Origin: Lathyrus oleraceus
Taxonomy: Eukaryota > Streptophyta > Magnoliopsida > Fabales > Fabaceae
Length of the DNA: 64,000 bases
Assembly: GCF_024323335.1 (NCBI RefSeq)
Contig: NC_066584.1
Span: forward strand, 238,433,494-238,497,493
Reading direction: 5' to 3'
In this document: one piece after another, positions 1 to 12,399 of the stretch
Numbering within the stretch: position 1 is the stretch's first letter
Layout: each line of letters starts with the position of its first letter
Position numbers and translations under genes: made by a program
Notes under the pieces: model-generated
What the model saw: only the letters and a program-made list of their open reading frames with translations
Databases searched by the model: none
Told to the model about the DNA's origin: nothing

Positions 1-2820
1 TTGCACGACTATGATGCCTCCCTTTTTAGGTACTACATGCACAGGGCTCACCCACTTACTATCCGAGATCTGATAGATTATACCTTCCTCAAGTAACTTA
101 AGAACTTCCTTTTTAACAACATCACTCATTATAGGGTTTATTCTTCTCTGATGTTCTCTGGAGGGTTTTGAATCTTCTTCGAGCGAAATCCGATGCATGC
201 ATACGGATGGGCTTATACTTTTCAGGTCAGATATATTATATCCTAAGGCTGAGGGATATCTTCGTAAAACTTCTAAAAGTTGGTTCGTTTCCTCTTGGCT
301 CAAGGTAGCAGTGACTATAACTGGACGGTTCATCTCTTCATCGAGGAACTCATATCTCAGATTCTTTGGCAGTTCCTTAAGTTCTAAGGTTGGTTTCTTA
401 GGGCATGGCATAGGATCTGGGGTAAGGGATAAACATTCGTATAGGTTATCATCGATGTAGGGTTTCTTAAAGTCATCATCTTCCATTATGAGAGTCGATG
501 GTAACTTAATCGTTTTTATAATTTCTTCTTGTTCTAATTCCCTAACACATTCATCAATGATATCTAAGGCATAACATGCGTCTCCAATCACAGGTGCCAT
601 AAGAAATTTCGAAAGTATAAATTCTATTTTCTCGTCACCTACCTCAAAGGTCAACTTTCCTCGCTTGACATCTATTATGGCTCCAGCAGTTGATAAGAAT
701 GGTCTACCTAGAAGGATCGATATATCATTGTCCTCTTTGATGTCCATGACAACAAAATCAGTAGGGATAAATAACTGACCTATCCTAACAGGGACATCTT
801 CTAAAATGCCTATCAAATATTTAACAGATCTATCAGCTAACTGAAGTGACATCTTAGTGGGTTGTAATTCTCCTAAGTTTAACCTCTCACAAACCGCTAA
901 AGGTATTAAGCTCACACTAGCTCCTAAGTCTAGAAAATCTTTTTCGATGACATGACTACCAAAAAGACAAGGAATGGAGAAATTTCCAGAATCTTTATTT
1001 TTTTTGGCTAATTTATTCTCGGAAATGGCATTACATTCCAAGAGCTTCGAATCGTCTAGTCTACGTTTGTTGGTAAGGATGTCTTTGAGAAACTTTGCAT
1101 AAGAAGGTATTTGGGTGATGGCTTCTGTGAAAGGGATTTCTACGTGAAGTTTTTCTATAACTTTAATAAATTTTTGATATTGGTTATTGATCTGGGTTTG
1201 TTTGAGTCTTTGCGGATATGGTATAGGTGGTTTATATGGCGGGGGTGGTACATAAGTTTTATCTTTAGGTTTTCTCCTTTTTTCTTGACCTTCCTGGTTT
1301 TCAGATTCCTCTGGTTCCTTTACTTCGTCCGGGGGTTTGGTATATTCCTTAGAAGTTTTGGGTTCACTCAATCTTGGGTTTGGTGGCTCATCATAAGCGT
1401 TCCTACTTCCTAGGGTAATAGCATTAGCTTGTCCTCTTGGATTTTGTTGAGGTTGTCCAGGGAACTGTCCTCCAGGTGTAGTCTCAGGGGCTTGGTTTAA
1501 AGCTACCTGAGAGATCTCGGTTTCAAGCATCTTAGTATGAGTAACTATTTGGTCAACCTTGGTTCCTAACTGGGTAATCAATTCGCTAACATGAATGTTC
1601 TGGTTCATGAACTCCTTGTTTTGTTGGGTTTGAGCGGTGATAAAATTTTCCATAATTTTCTCAAGGCTCGGCTTTGGTGGCACAGGTTGCATAGGTTGAT
1701 TTGATCTTGGGGCTTGGTAACTAGTTTGTCTCAGAGGCTCATTATTTTGGATAGGGTTATTGTTCTTATAGGAGAAGTTCGGGTGATTCCTCCATCCAAG
1801 GTTATAGGTATTCGAGTATGGGTTCCCTTGGGTGTAGTTCACTTGCTCAGAGTGGGTTTCGTTTAATAGACTGCATTCTGCAGATTGGTGTCCTTTGGTT
1901 CCACATATCTCACAATCCGACGAAACTGCGGCTACAGTATTCGGGTTCATGCACATATGCTCGACCTTAAGGGCTAATGCGTCCATTTTAGCTTGCATCA
2001 TGTCTATAGAGCTTAGTTCATGCACTCCTCTTTGGGCTTCCTTCTTCTCAACTGTCGCTCGTTCGACTCCCCATGATTGATAGTTTTAAGCCATATCTTT
2101 GATGAGGACACTAGCTTCAGGGTAAGGTTTGTTCATCAGAGCACCGCCTGCGGCAGCGTCGATGGTCATCTTAGTGTTGTAATGAAGTCCATTATAGAAG
2201 GTTTGAATGATTAACCAATTTTCTAAGCCATGATGTGGGCATGCTCGTAACAACTCTTTATATCTCTCCCAAGCTTCGAACAACGATTCTCCTTGGTTCT
2301 GGGTAAATTTAGTTATATGGTTTCGAAGAATGGCGGTCTTACTCGGGGGAAAGTATCTAGCAAGGAATACTCTTCTAAGGTTATCCCAAGTCGTAATGGA
2401 ATTGGGTGGAAGGGAATCTAACCATGATAAGGCTTTATCTCTGAGGGAAAAAGGGAATAATCTTAAACGTATTGCCTCAGGAGAAGCTCCATTAGTTTTA
2501 AAAGTGTCTGCTAATTGAAGAAAGATTTTTAAATGTTGGTTTGGGTTCTCAGTAGCGAGACCTGCGAATTGTCTCTGTTGCACTAGTTGCAACAAGGATG
2601 GTTTAAGTTCGAAATTATTAGCTGGGATGGTTGGGTTTACTATACTAGAACTAGGTTCTTCGTTAGATGGTTGGGCGAAGTCCTTAAGAGGTCTTTGGTT
2701 TTGATCTTCGGTCATAGCTCTCCTAATTCTATGAAAGAATAAACGTGCGCGAGCGTAACGTTCAGGTTCTGCCAGAGGGTAAATTAAGCTTAAACTTCCG
2801 GTGCTGCGAGTTCTTCGCAT
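1..2820 (-). pseudogene. Athila-like gag-pol, partial, one internal stop
   Basis: Encodes capsid/nucleocapsid, aspartic protease and the start of reverse transcriptase. The gag part (2820-2086) has the plant retrotransposon gag fold signature, including FPFSLRDKALSWLDSLPP and FPPSKTAILRNHI. An in-frame TAA at 2086-2088 replaces what looks like a glutamine codon. The same frame then stays open to position 1. It contains a CX2CX4HX4C zinc knuckle (CEICGTKGHQSAEC) near 1870-1914, a proline-rich linker, the protease site DLGAS at 916-930, ILLGRPFL near 690-715 and the RT entry motif SPVHVVPKKGG near 15-48. One nonsense codon over 2.8 kb makes this a fairly young copy. The product runs past the window edge. 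Confidence 0.85.
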
Positions 2821-2887
2821 TGACCGGCGGGAAATAGCCTAAGTCTAAACGATATAACAACAGGGAAATGAAATTTGACGAAATTGG

Positions 2888-2905
2888 TCCTCGGCAACGG
2901 CGCCA
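2888..2905 (-). other. Primer binding site, tRNA-Asp type
   Basis: Minus strand TGGCGCCGTTGCCGAGGA. It matches the complement of the plant tRNA-Asp 3' end (from memory) at all but one position, and lies six bases inside the LTR end. It fixes element orientation and the LTR border. Confidence 0.85.
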
Positions 2906-2911
2906 AAAACT

Positions 2912-4211
2912 TGATGCGTGCTTTTTGCAAGTATACGAACGCGTCAGAGTAATATAAAAGATTGTCGAATCCACAGAGACCAAGTGTCAATCTATCGTTA
3001 TCTATTGTTATGGTGTTTATCAAAGGCAACCAAAATAGGGATTTTTAGAGTGTGCAATGAAAAGTAAAATGTTGAATAAAGTTCAATTAATAAAGACAGG
3101 GTCGAATGTAATTCACATAATCAATTAATAATCCAAGTACTTGCTAATAGAACTACTTATGGGCAATGTTTCCTACTTTGAAAAGAACCAATTTAACAGG
3201 AACTGTCGCTTTCGCATATTCAGAACCGAGTTGTACTCCCTAATCAAACTCTCTTATTGCCACTTATAAAAAGGCGCGCATTGCGTTAGAGTAGTAAACC
3301 TATTTTTAAGAAATAAAGTATCTTGACTAAGTTGAAAAGTATTTTAACTTGGATTTCTTAACCAAAAGAGGTTCTCACGAACCAGACTCTAAACTTATAA
3401 AAGCGTCCGAAAATAGCTTTAAAATCTATTTTCTTCTTAAGTTAAAAACTACTAATGAACTAAACAAGGCGCTTTCGCTGTTTTGGAAATAGTTAAAAAC
3501 AATTAATTTTAAAAAGACGTTGGACGGCTTTCGATCTTACCCAACGGAAATTAAGTGCGGGAAAACTTAAGTTGAAAGTTAAAATAGCCCTTAAGTTTTT
3601 CTACGAACAATTGTACGGATTGTCGATTAAATTACGATCCTTACAAAGTGCTCCAAACTCGATTACAGACTCAATCACAAAACTCGATTACACAATTGTG
3701 GTAACACCCCAATGCAAAGCGGTTACCACTTTAAAATACTGAATATATGCCTAAGTGAGACAAATTTTGCTATGAGTTTGCCTCTGTTCTAAGTTTGGAT
3801 GGTTGAACAAGTGATTTCGAGTCTCTATTTATAGGAGAGTAAAATGATGGAAATGACAAGGATGCCGTTCAACTTGAAAATGGGAGGGAAAACTTTTCCT
3901 CTTGTGGCGCCCGCCACAAGGCCAATCTGAGGCGCCTTAGTGGAAGTAGTGGGGAACGTGGCAGTTGAGGGAAGTTGAGCTAGGAAACGTCATGGCAGGG
4001 TCTGTGGCGCCACCCAGAGTGGGAGCCACAAGTACAAAATGCTGAATTTTAGGGTTTTTAGCTCTTTTTCACTCATTTTCTCGATCGGGGCTCCGATTAA
4101 AGTAAAAACCTGAAAACAAAGAGAAATATAGTAATAACACCACAAAATGACAATAAAACTACTAAAATGGATGCGAAATCGGAGTAAAAAATACGGTGAA
4201 TTTCAGTGTCA
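2912..4211 (-). repeat. Athila-like 5' LTR
   Basis: The inner end is set by the primer binding site. On the plus strand the LTR reads TGATGCG at 2912 to AGTGTCA at 4211, giving TGA/TCA terminal inverted repeats and a 1300 bp length. The outer end is chosen because Ogre-B gag coding (HDSANPADD) starts at about 4212. No second LTR is in the window to confirm it. Confidence 0.7.
3825..3835 (-). promoter_or_regulatory. TATA box of Athila-like LTR
   Basis: Minus strand CCTATAAATAG, a good plant TATA box in the correct orientation, about 380 bp into the LTR. Probable retrotransposon promoter. No transcript evidence is available here. Confidence 0.5.
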
Positions 4212-7200
4212 TGACTCTGCCAACCCTGCTGATGACAACGCCACCCGTGCTGCTGGGGTGGCCAATCCTGCTGTTACTGCTGGTGCTACTGTTGAAACTC
4301 CGGTGGAGACTGTAGTACCAACTTCTGAGAACCGCCAATTGGTCCCTGCTGACATGAATATGCTTGCTGATGCCTACCGTTGGGGAATGCCCCAAAATTT
4401 TGCTGCTCACTTTGCCAATGGGGGAGCTTTTTTCCTCATCCGACTCTCACTGCCCCTACTGCTGCTGGAAACCCTACTTTCCCTTGGGGTGTACCTATTA
4501 TCCAGACTCCTCCGATTAATGCTGCCAACCACGAAGACAATAAAGGTTAGGTTCCCCATGAAACTCTTGACGCCGATGGTGAATACCGAAGCCCGCGCCG
4601 CCACTTTCAGTTTCCTGCCCAAGCCGCTCAAACTGTGAGATCCAATCAAGTCCCTCCCTTCAGTTATCTTGGGGCAACCTATGTGCCCATGATGACCTAT
4701 GCACCCGCTAATCCTGCACTCCAGTATGTGCAAATAGTGGCACCTCAGGCCCTCGATGCTCAGGCTGGAGGACAATATCCTCACTTGGTGCATGTCGCTC
4801 AGACAATGCCTCCTGGTTTCTCATACCCGCTACAAATGTTGTTCGCTCTGCAGAACGTGCCTACTCAGATAGCCTCTGAAACTTCTCGACTAGCCAGTCA
4901 GGTCGCTCCTCCCGCTGTTGATCCGCCATACCTGCGGATTATCAGCTGTTGGACAACAAAATAAGGGCTTTCGAGGGTTTCTCAACCTTTGGTATCGATG
5001 CTCGAGACCTTTGCTTGGTTCCGAACGTGGTGCTCCCACAAAAATTCAAGGTGCCATACCTCCCGAAATACAAAGGCCTTAGCTGTCCTCGTAGTCACAT
5101 CACCATGTATTGCAGGAAAATGGCGTCGTATATCGACAATGATGACCTACTGATCCATTGCTTCCAGGATAGTCTGTCTGGGGCTTCCCTGGATTGGTAC
5201 ATGGGTTTGGAACGTAAAAAGATTCGGTCATGGAGGGACTTATCCAAGGCCTTTCTGAAACAATATAAATACAACCTTGACATGGATCCAACAAGGCTTC
5301 AGTTACAGAATCAAGCCCAGAGATCCAATGAAACCTTTAAAGCGTATGCACAGCGTTGGCGCGAAATGGCATCCAAAGTTCAACCAACACTATCTGATAA
5401 CGAAATGGTAGATATCTTCATGGATACACTCAAAGGGTTGTATTATGAGAAGATGATTGGAAGTTCGTCTACAAACTTTGCTGATATGGTAACTATTGGT
5501 GAGTGTGTGGAAAATGGGCTGAAATCAGGGAAGATCACAGATACAACCGCTCCGCAGACAATGAACAAGTGGTCACATGGGGGCTTCACGAAGAAGAGAG
5601 AGGGGGAAGAAAATGTTGTGATGGCAGGTGCTCACCCCCAATATCAGTTTCCGATGACCCCTATGCCGTATTATCCATACATGTATGTCGCCGCAGCCCA
5701 GTATCAACAACCGCCATGTCAGTATCAACCGCAGAAAGGCAATCAACAATCAGCACCCGCTCAGAGAAATCAAAACTAGCAATACAATCATGACAATAAA
5801 GGACAAGGTTGAGGTCAGAATAGCAGAAGCAGTTTTGGTAATCGTCCCCAGATTGACAAGATTCTGGTACCATATGCAGAATTGGTGCCCTATCTGATCC
5901 ATGTGGGGGCTATCGTACCAAAAGAAATACCTGCAACCACTCCTCCATTCCGCCCCAAGCATGACCCCAACGCTTCGTGCACTTATCACGCCGGTTTCAT
6001 AGGGCATTCTATAGAGGAATGTTGGGCCCTCAAATACAAGATTCAAGATTTAATCAACCAGGATATCCTGACCTTCTTCGAGGAAAAGCCCAATGTGAAG
6101 ACGAATCCTTTGCCAAATCACGGTGGTGCAGCAGTCAACGCTGTGATCGAAGAGGAACCTACCGAGTCCGTACTAAGAGCCGAAGATGTAAAGACTCCGC
6201 TGTCAGTTGTATTAAAGAGACTTGAGCATTTGGGTTCCTAGCAGGTATGCATGATGATTGTGCAGTATGTGAGTATGATCCAGACAATTGCGACGAGTTA
6301 AGGGGTTGTGTGCAGAAACTGATGGATCAGGGTTTGATACAGTTCTCCAAGACCAAGACAATAGAAGAAGTTGCAGTAATTGAACCAATAACCATTGTGT
6401 ATAGGAAGAAGAAGGTTGAAGCTCCTCCCAAGAGGATTCAGCCAATTCATTTTCGTGTTCCCAGTTCATTTCCGTATTAGAACACCAAGGTAATGCCTTG
6501 GAATTATGAGACAACATCGTATTTGGGAGGAAAGGAAAATCGTATTCCTGACACTGAAATCGTCAACATCGCTGGAGTGGGAGGAATGACTCATATCGGT
6601 TGTGTATTCGCTCCAAAATACACTCCTAGGGTGTCTCCAGCACCCACAGTTATCCCGCCTAAGGAGAAGGTCATTCCTATTCCGACTCCGCAGGCAGGGG
6701 CAACTATACTTGCCACTCCGAACATGACAACTGCTCCAGTTTCGAAGAAGGTTATTGACAATAAAGCTGCAGAGTCAGAGGTGTCTAAAGGTAAATGGCC
6801 GATGGTTGAGAAAGAACAAGTTAAAGATCACAAGAAGAGCATCACTTTTAAGGAAAGCCAAGAATTCCTCAAATTGATCAAGAAGGGTGATTTCAAAATC
6901 GTCGCCCAATTGAACCAGACTCCCTCCAAAATATCCATTTTGTCTTTGCTATTGAGTTCTGAGGCTCACCGCAAAGCATTGCTGAAAGTTCTGAATGCCG
7001 CTCATGTGATGCAAGATAATACGGTCGATCAGTTTGACGATGTGGTCGCTAACATCACTGCCAGTAGGTATCTGGCATTTAATGAAGTAGAGCTACCTCC
7101 TAAGGGAAATACCCATAATAAAGTGTTACAAATTTTGATCACGTGCACAGACTCTCTTCTATCTCGAGTCCTCGTTGACACTGGTTCTTCACTTAACGTA

Positions 7201-7599
7201 TTGCCAAAATCTACATTAAGCCAATTACAGTTTAAAGGGCCCAAGATGAGGAACAATGCACTGATTGTCTGAGCTTTTGATAGATCCCGAAGGAAGGTTA
7301 TTGGGGAAGTCAATCTGCCCATTTGTATCGGACCCACCAGTTCAACATTACCTTCTAAGTCATGGTTTAGTATCAGTTATCACCCAGCAGCACGCAAGGC
7401 AAGCCCAAAGAAGAAACAGTTCAACCCGGTCAAATTCAGCAGTGTCGGATTTCAAAACGATCATACTGTGGCCGTCATTGGAGAATCCAGTGGCAGTAAA
7501 CCTGAGGCGCCTAACCTCATATGCAGATGTCCTCAAGGGTTCAAGCTTCCCAACTGGACAGCTACCGTGATTCCTATAGTGTACTCGAAAAAAACGTAA
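4212..7599 (+). pseudogene. Ogre-B gag-protease, degenerate
   Basis: Gag is readable across three frames: an Ala/Pro-rich N-terminal region (4212-4940), then the conserved capsid block (4949-5580; LSGASLDWYMGLE, WRDLSKAFLKQYKYN, KAYAQRWREMASKV). A degenerate zinc motif CTYHAGFIGHSIEEC lies near 5973. The pre-protease block ISILSLLLSSEAHRKALLKV is near 6940, and the protease site VLVDTGSSLNVLP has an intact DTG at 7177-7185. Nonsense codons occur at 5777, after 5805 and at 7270. The protease is internally shortened: after CIGPT the frame jumps to the C-terminal region, losing roughly 100 residues compared with Ogre-C, including the LLGRPWIH strand. The final stop is the TAA at 7597. Not functional. 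Confidence 0.85.
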
Positions 7600-7863
7600 T
7601 ACATTTTGTTTTCTCAATCCCTCGTCCCCGCCCGAGACGAGAGGATAGCTTATAAAGGGCTCCATGTTTAAAAGTGTTATGTGCATAAATAAAAAGTACT
7701 TTTTGCATGCAAAACTTGTGTTCCTTGCTCTTTCAGTTATTTTACTTTTTCACTAAAAACAACGAAATGGAAAAAGATTTCTTTTTCTTTTTCCACTTTC
7801 TCAAAAAAAGAATACTGAAATAAGCTCATCATATGCAGAGCAAACAAAACTATTGATCATAAT
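7600..7863 (+). other. Ogre-B protease/RT spacer, probable intron region
   Basis: Ogre elements are known to carry an intron between protease and RT. This spacer is T-rich and has AATAAA at 7688-7693, a TTTCAG acceptor-like site at 7731-7736 and TGCAG at 7834-7838. A CTATTGAT box follows that last site just before the pol ATG at 7864. Ogre-C has the same order (TGCAG at 40347-40351, then CTATTGAT, then ATG). The acceptor is inferred from this conservation. I did not identify the donor. Confidence 0.5.
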
Positions 7864-10800
7864 ATGGCCAAAATCAACTGTAAATATGGATTTCCAATCA
7901 ACCAAGCTGAAGACGACAGTGAGGAAGATTGTGAATTACCAGCTGAACTAGCACGACTCCTTGAGCACGAAGAAAAAGAGATTCAGCCATACAAAGAACC
8001 AATGGATGTCATTAATTTGGGTTCTGAAACTGATAAAAAGGATGTAAAATTGGGGGCATCTCTTGCCAAGCATGTACACTCTGAGTTGATAGAGTTATTG
8101 CACGAGTGTGTTGACGTCTTCGCTTGGTCGTATCAAGATATGCCAGGGTTAGACATCAGCATCATTGAACATCACTTGCCACTCAAGCCTGAATGTCCTC
8201 CTGTCAAGCAAAAGCTCAGAAGGACTAGACCCGACATGGCACTCAAGATCAAGGAAGAGGTCAAGAAGTAGTTTGACGTTGGTTTTTTGGCCATTTCCGA
8301 GTATCCATAATGGGTTGCTAACATCATTCCAGTTTCGAAGAAAGATGGTAAAGTCAAAATGTGTGTAGATTATCGAGACCTCAATAGGGTGAGTCCAAAG
8401 GATGACTCCCCTTTTCCTCATATTGATGTTTTGGTTGATAATACATCTCAGTTTTCCGTCTTTTATTTCATGGATGGGTTCTCCGGGTACAATCAGATAA
8501 AGATGTCGCCAGAAGATATGGAGAAGACAACTTTCATCACACCCTTGGGAACTTACTGCTACAAAGTAATGTCATTCGACCTGAAGAATGCAGGGGCAAC
8601 ATATCAACGCACCATGGTAACCCTCTTTCACGATATGATTCATGAAGAGATTGAGGTTTACGTGGACGACATGATTGCCAAATCCAGAACTGAAGAAGAT
8701 CACTTGGTGAACCTGAGGAAATTGTTTATCAAACTCCGAAAGTTTAAATTGCGACTGAATCCAGCTAAGTGCACTTTTGGGGTCTGATCTGGTAAACTCT
8801 TGGGTTTCATAGTCAGTCAGAAGGGTATTGAGGTTGACCCCGGCAAAGTTTGAACCTTCCAAGAAATGTTGTCTCCCCAAACAGAAAAAGAAGTTTGAGG
8901 TTTCCTTGGCTAACTCAATTACATCTCCAGATTCATATCACACTTAACGGCTACCTGCGAACCGATATTCAAATTGTTAAGAAAAAAATCAATCGATTGT
9001 GTGGAACGACGATTGCCAAACGACATTCGACAAAATAAAAAAGTACTTGCAGGAACCACCAATCTTGATACCACCGGTTCCTGGTAGGCCTCTCATTATG
9101 TACCTCACAGTACTCGATGAATCTATGGGCTTTGTTTTGGGTCAACATGATGACACGGGCAAGAAGGAACATGCTATTTACTATTTCAGCAAGAAATTCA
9201 TTGATTGTGAGACCAAATACTCACTTTTAGAGAAAACTTGTTGTGCTTTGACTTGGGTTGCTCGAATCCTGAGATAATATATGATTTGCCATACCACTTT
9301 ATTGATATCTAAAATGGATCCGATAAAGTATATCTTCGAAAAGCCTGCTGTCACTGGTAGAATTGGCCGGTGGCAAATGTTGTTAACTGAGTATCATATT
9401 CAGTATGTGACCCAAAAAGCAATAAAAGGTAGTGTTCTGTCTGACTACCTTACTCACCGACCTGTCGAAGGTTATCAACCGTTGAGGTTTGACTTTCCAG
9501 ACAAAGACATTATGTTTATCAGAGACTTCACTATGTCAGGTTTTGAGGCAGACCCTGAGGAAGGCCCCGAACCAGGATCGCATGGACGCTCGTGTTTGAT
9601 GGTGCTTCCAACGCTTGAGGCCATGGCATATGTGTTGTTATCACTTCTCCAATCGGTTTCCACCTTCCATTTACCGCTAGATTATGTTTTGACTGCACCA
9701 ACAATATGGAAGAATATGAAGCATGTATCTACGGTTTGGAGGCGGCCATCGACTTAAAGATCAAGGTCCTTGAGGTATACAGTGATTCATCTCTGGTAAT
9801 AAGTCAAGTAAAAGGTGATTGGGAGACTCGGGATAGCAAGTTGATACCTTACAAGGAGCATATCAGAAAACTAGTACCCTACTTTGATGACATCTCTTTT
9901 CATCATATCCCAAGGGAAGAAAATAAGTTAGTAGATGCTCTAGCCATGTTGGCATCTATGTTCAAAGTCAAATGGAAGAATGAGGCACCATCCATCCATA
10001 TTGACCACCTAGATGAACCAACACATTGTCTAGCAATTGAGGCAGATCCTGATGATAAGCCCTGGTTCTATGACATAAAGATATTTTATGGAGAAACAAC
10101 AATATCTCGAGGGTATATCCATTACCGATACGAAGGCTCTGAGAAGACTCTCTTCCAAATTCTTCTTAAATGGTGATGTGTTATACAAGTAAAATTATGA
10201 CTCTATACTGCTCAGATGCGTGGATAGACACGAAGCTAGTGCGATCATAAGATCCATACATGAAGGCTGCGAGGGTGTACATGCAAAGGGTCCCGCTATG
10301 GCCAAGAAGATCCTCCGGGATGGGTATTATTGGAGGACAACGGAGGTTGACTGTTACAACTTTGTTAAAAGATGTCACAAATGTCAGATATATGGTGACA
10401 AGATCTTTGTGCCACCGATTCCGTTGAATGTTTTGACTTCTCCAAAGCCTTTTTCTATGTGGGGTATTGATATGATTGGGATGATAGAGCCTAAAGCTTC
10501 TAACGATCATCAATTCATCCTAGTCACCATCGACTACTTCATGAAATGGGTCGAAGCTGCTTCATATGCGAATGTCACTCGACAGGTGGTTACCCGGTTT
10601 ATCAAGAAGGAGATAATCTGCCTCTATGGGATACCTAGCAAGATCATCACTGACAATGCCAGTAATCTCAACAATAATATGATGAAGGAGTTATACGAAG
10701 AATTTAAGATCGAGCACCACAACTCATCACCATACCGACCCAAGATGAATGGCGTCGTAGAAGCAGCTAATAAGAATATCAAGAGAATTATCCAGAAAAT

Positions 10801-11334
10801 GGTCAAGACATACAAGGACAGGCACGAGATGTTACCCTTCGCTTTGCATGGTTACAGAACCTCAGTCTGTACATCCACTGGGGCAACTCCATACTCGTTG
10901 ATATACGGGATGAAGGTTGTCCTATCGATTGAAGTCGAGATCCCTTCACTCAAAGTCATCATGGAGGCCGACCTCGATGAAGCTGAAGGGGTTCAATCAT
11001 GGTATGACCAACTGAATCTGATCGAAGAGAAACGTTTCATGGCCGTCTGTCATGGTCAGTTGTACCAAAACGTCTCAAATGAGCTTTTGATAAGAAACTT
11101 CTTCCTCGTGAGTATCACACAGGGGAACTCGTGCTCAAAAGGTGTTCTGCTATTCACTCAGACCTGCGAGGCAGATGGACTCCCAACAATGGGGGACCTT
11201 TCGTCATAAAGAAGGCCTTCTCGGGGGGGTCTCTAATCATCACAACGATGGATGGGGAAGACTTGCCATCGCCAGTGAATGCAGACATAGTCAAAAAATA
11301 TTATGCCCAAAAAGAAATGATGAAAGCCTGCTAG
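7864..11334 (+). pseudogene. Ogre-B pol (RT, two RNase H domains, integrase), degenerate
   Basis: RT starts at ATG 7864, with MCVDYRDLNRVSPKDD near 8360 and the catalytic YVDD at 8659-8670. The first RNase H-like domain spans about 9090-9340. The second, archaeal-type RNase H is at about 9590-9810 and is frameshifted. Integrase is at about 10210-11060, with an H-H-C-C zinc region (HEGCEGVHAKG, CHKCQIYGD) and D-D-E residues in GIDMIGM, TDNASN and NGVVEAANK. A C-terminal tail ends VNADIVKKYYA. Breaks include TAG at about 8269, TAA at about 8308, TGA at 8785, several stops at 8850-8950, frameshifts near 8985, 9590 and 10180, and one near 11075 inside the integrase tail. Many stops look like C-to-T changes of CAA, CAG or CGA. 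Not functional. Confidence 0.9.
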
Positions 11335-12399
11335 ATTAGTCTTCACAAAGTCGATCTAGGCAAAAATGGCCATCCCGATGGACCAAAAAATGAATTGTCC
11401 ATGCAAAAGTTAGGGAACAAATATAAGGCTCGCTAAGTCGAAAACCTGAAAGGCAGCTTAGGCAAAAAGGAGAATCCCGGTGGAAGAAAAGAATAAAAAA
11501 TGTCTAGGCAAAAGTTAGGGATAAAGGCATTGGCTATGATCCTCGAGCCCATTACACTAAAAGCTAGATATCAGATGGTCAAGGACCAATCGTCGTCAGC
11601 CAAAGCAAGGTCTCGGGGTTCATATTTGGCAGTAGACTAAGACAAATGTTGTAATCAATGGAAAAGATATACAAAATATTTCTCATTGCCATTTCATCTA
11701 TTTTTCAAATTTTGCAACATCCTCATCTAGGGTGTTTGCATCCTTGTACACACCATATGTACATTTCTATTCATGATCAATAAAATTCAATTTCTTTTAT
11801 CAAGTATTTTTCTCCTTCTGTACTTTGCATGCAAAATAACTGATTTATCTTATTCGCATAATGCCTTAGAATTTCGAGGAACAATAAAAGCTACACTAAA
11901 GGGAGACGTTATGCATTACTGTGAAATCCCGATAAACTTGAAAGATGACTGGTGGCTCAAAAAATGGTTTTGCTTGAAAACATGTGACATCCACTTGGCT
12001 TGACTGCCATATTGGTTTCAGTGTCTCGGTGTTCCCCAACAGGTAGACGATTTCTTGACAGCAGTGTTGACAACACCTGGAGTCCATAATGATCACATTC
12101 CAATCTTCGATGACGAGTCGGAGTTCCCATCATAATAAAGACTCATATCCCCCACAAATGACATATAACTAAACAAACGAGCATGCATGCATCATGAAAG
12201 AAAAGCATACATCACGCACCGTGCATATCATATTCTCCACCATGATACCCCACGTAAACATCAAAAGCCGCTGACAACTCCAACCACTAGTTCAAGCAAA
12301 TTTTGGGATACGTCGGTATTTAATCCTCTTCCACCTCGAATACCTGAAAAGTTACCGCAATTACCGTATTCAGGTTCAAGAAGATTAAATAGGGGCAAC
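11335..12399 (+). other. Ogre-B 3' UTR and polypurine tract
   Basis: Non-coding. It begins with a tandem phrase of the type GAAAGGC..CTTAGGCAAAAA and AATCCCGGTGGA, also found after pol in Ogre-A and Ogre-C. AATAAA lies at 11779-11784, and GTACTTTGCATGCAAAA follows near 11820. The polypurine tract AAATAGGGGCAAC (12387-12399) adjoins the 3' LTR. No convincing ORF. Confidence 0.7.

Larger units (their letters stand above)
1..4211 (-). mobile_element. Athila-like Ty3/gypsy retrotransposon, 5' half
   Basis: Seen on the minus strand, from the right: a 1.3 kb LTR (4211-2912), a tRNA-Asp-type primer binding site, a short leader, then gag, protease and the start of reverse transcriptase, running off the left edge. 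The rest of pol and the 3' LTR lie outside the window. The tRNA-Asp primer and the DLGAS-type protease site are typical of the Athila branch of Ty3/gypsy. The element is inserted in the gag region of Ogre-B, which resumes at 4212. The target duplication cannot be checked because the other end is missing. The lineage call is inference from motifs. Confidence 0.85.

Noticed and set aside
197..2518. Short plus-strand frames within 197-2518
   Set aside because: Antisense shadows of the Athila-like gag-pol, which has zinc-knuckle and protease motifs on the minus strand.
4147..4638. 163-codon frame starting at 4147
   Set aside because: Its first 21 or so codons lie in the Athila-like LTR, the middle is Ogre-B gag, and it ends after a frameshift. 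It is a junction artefact, not a gene.
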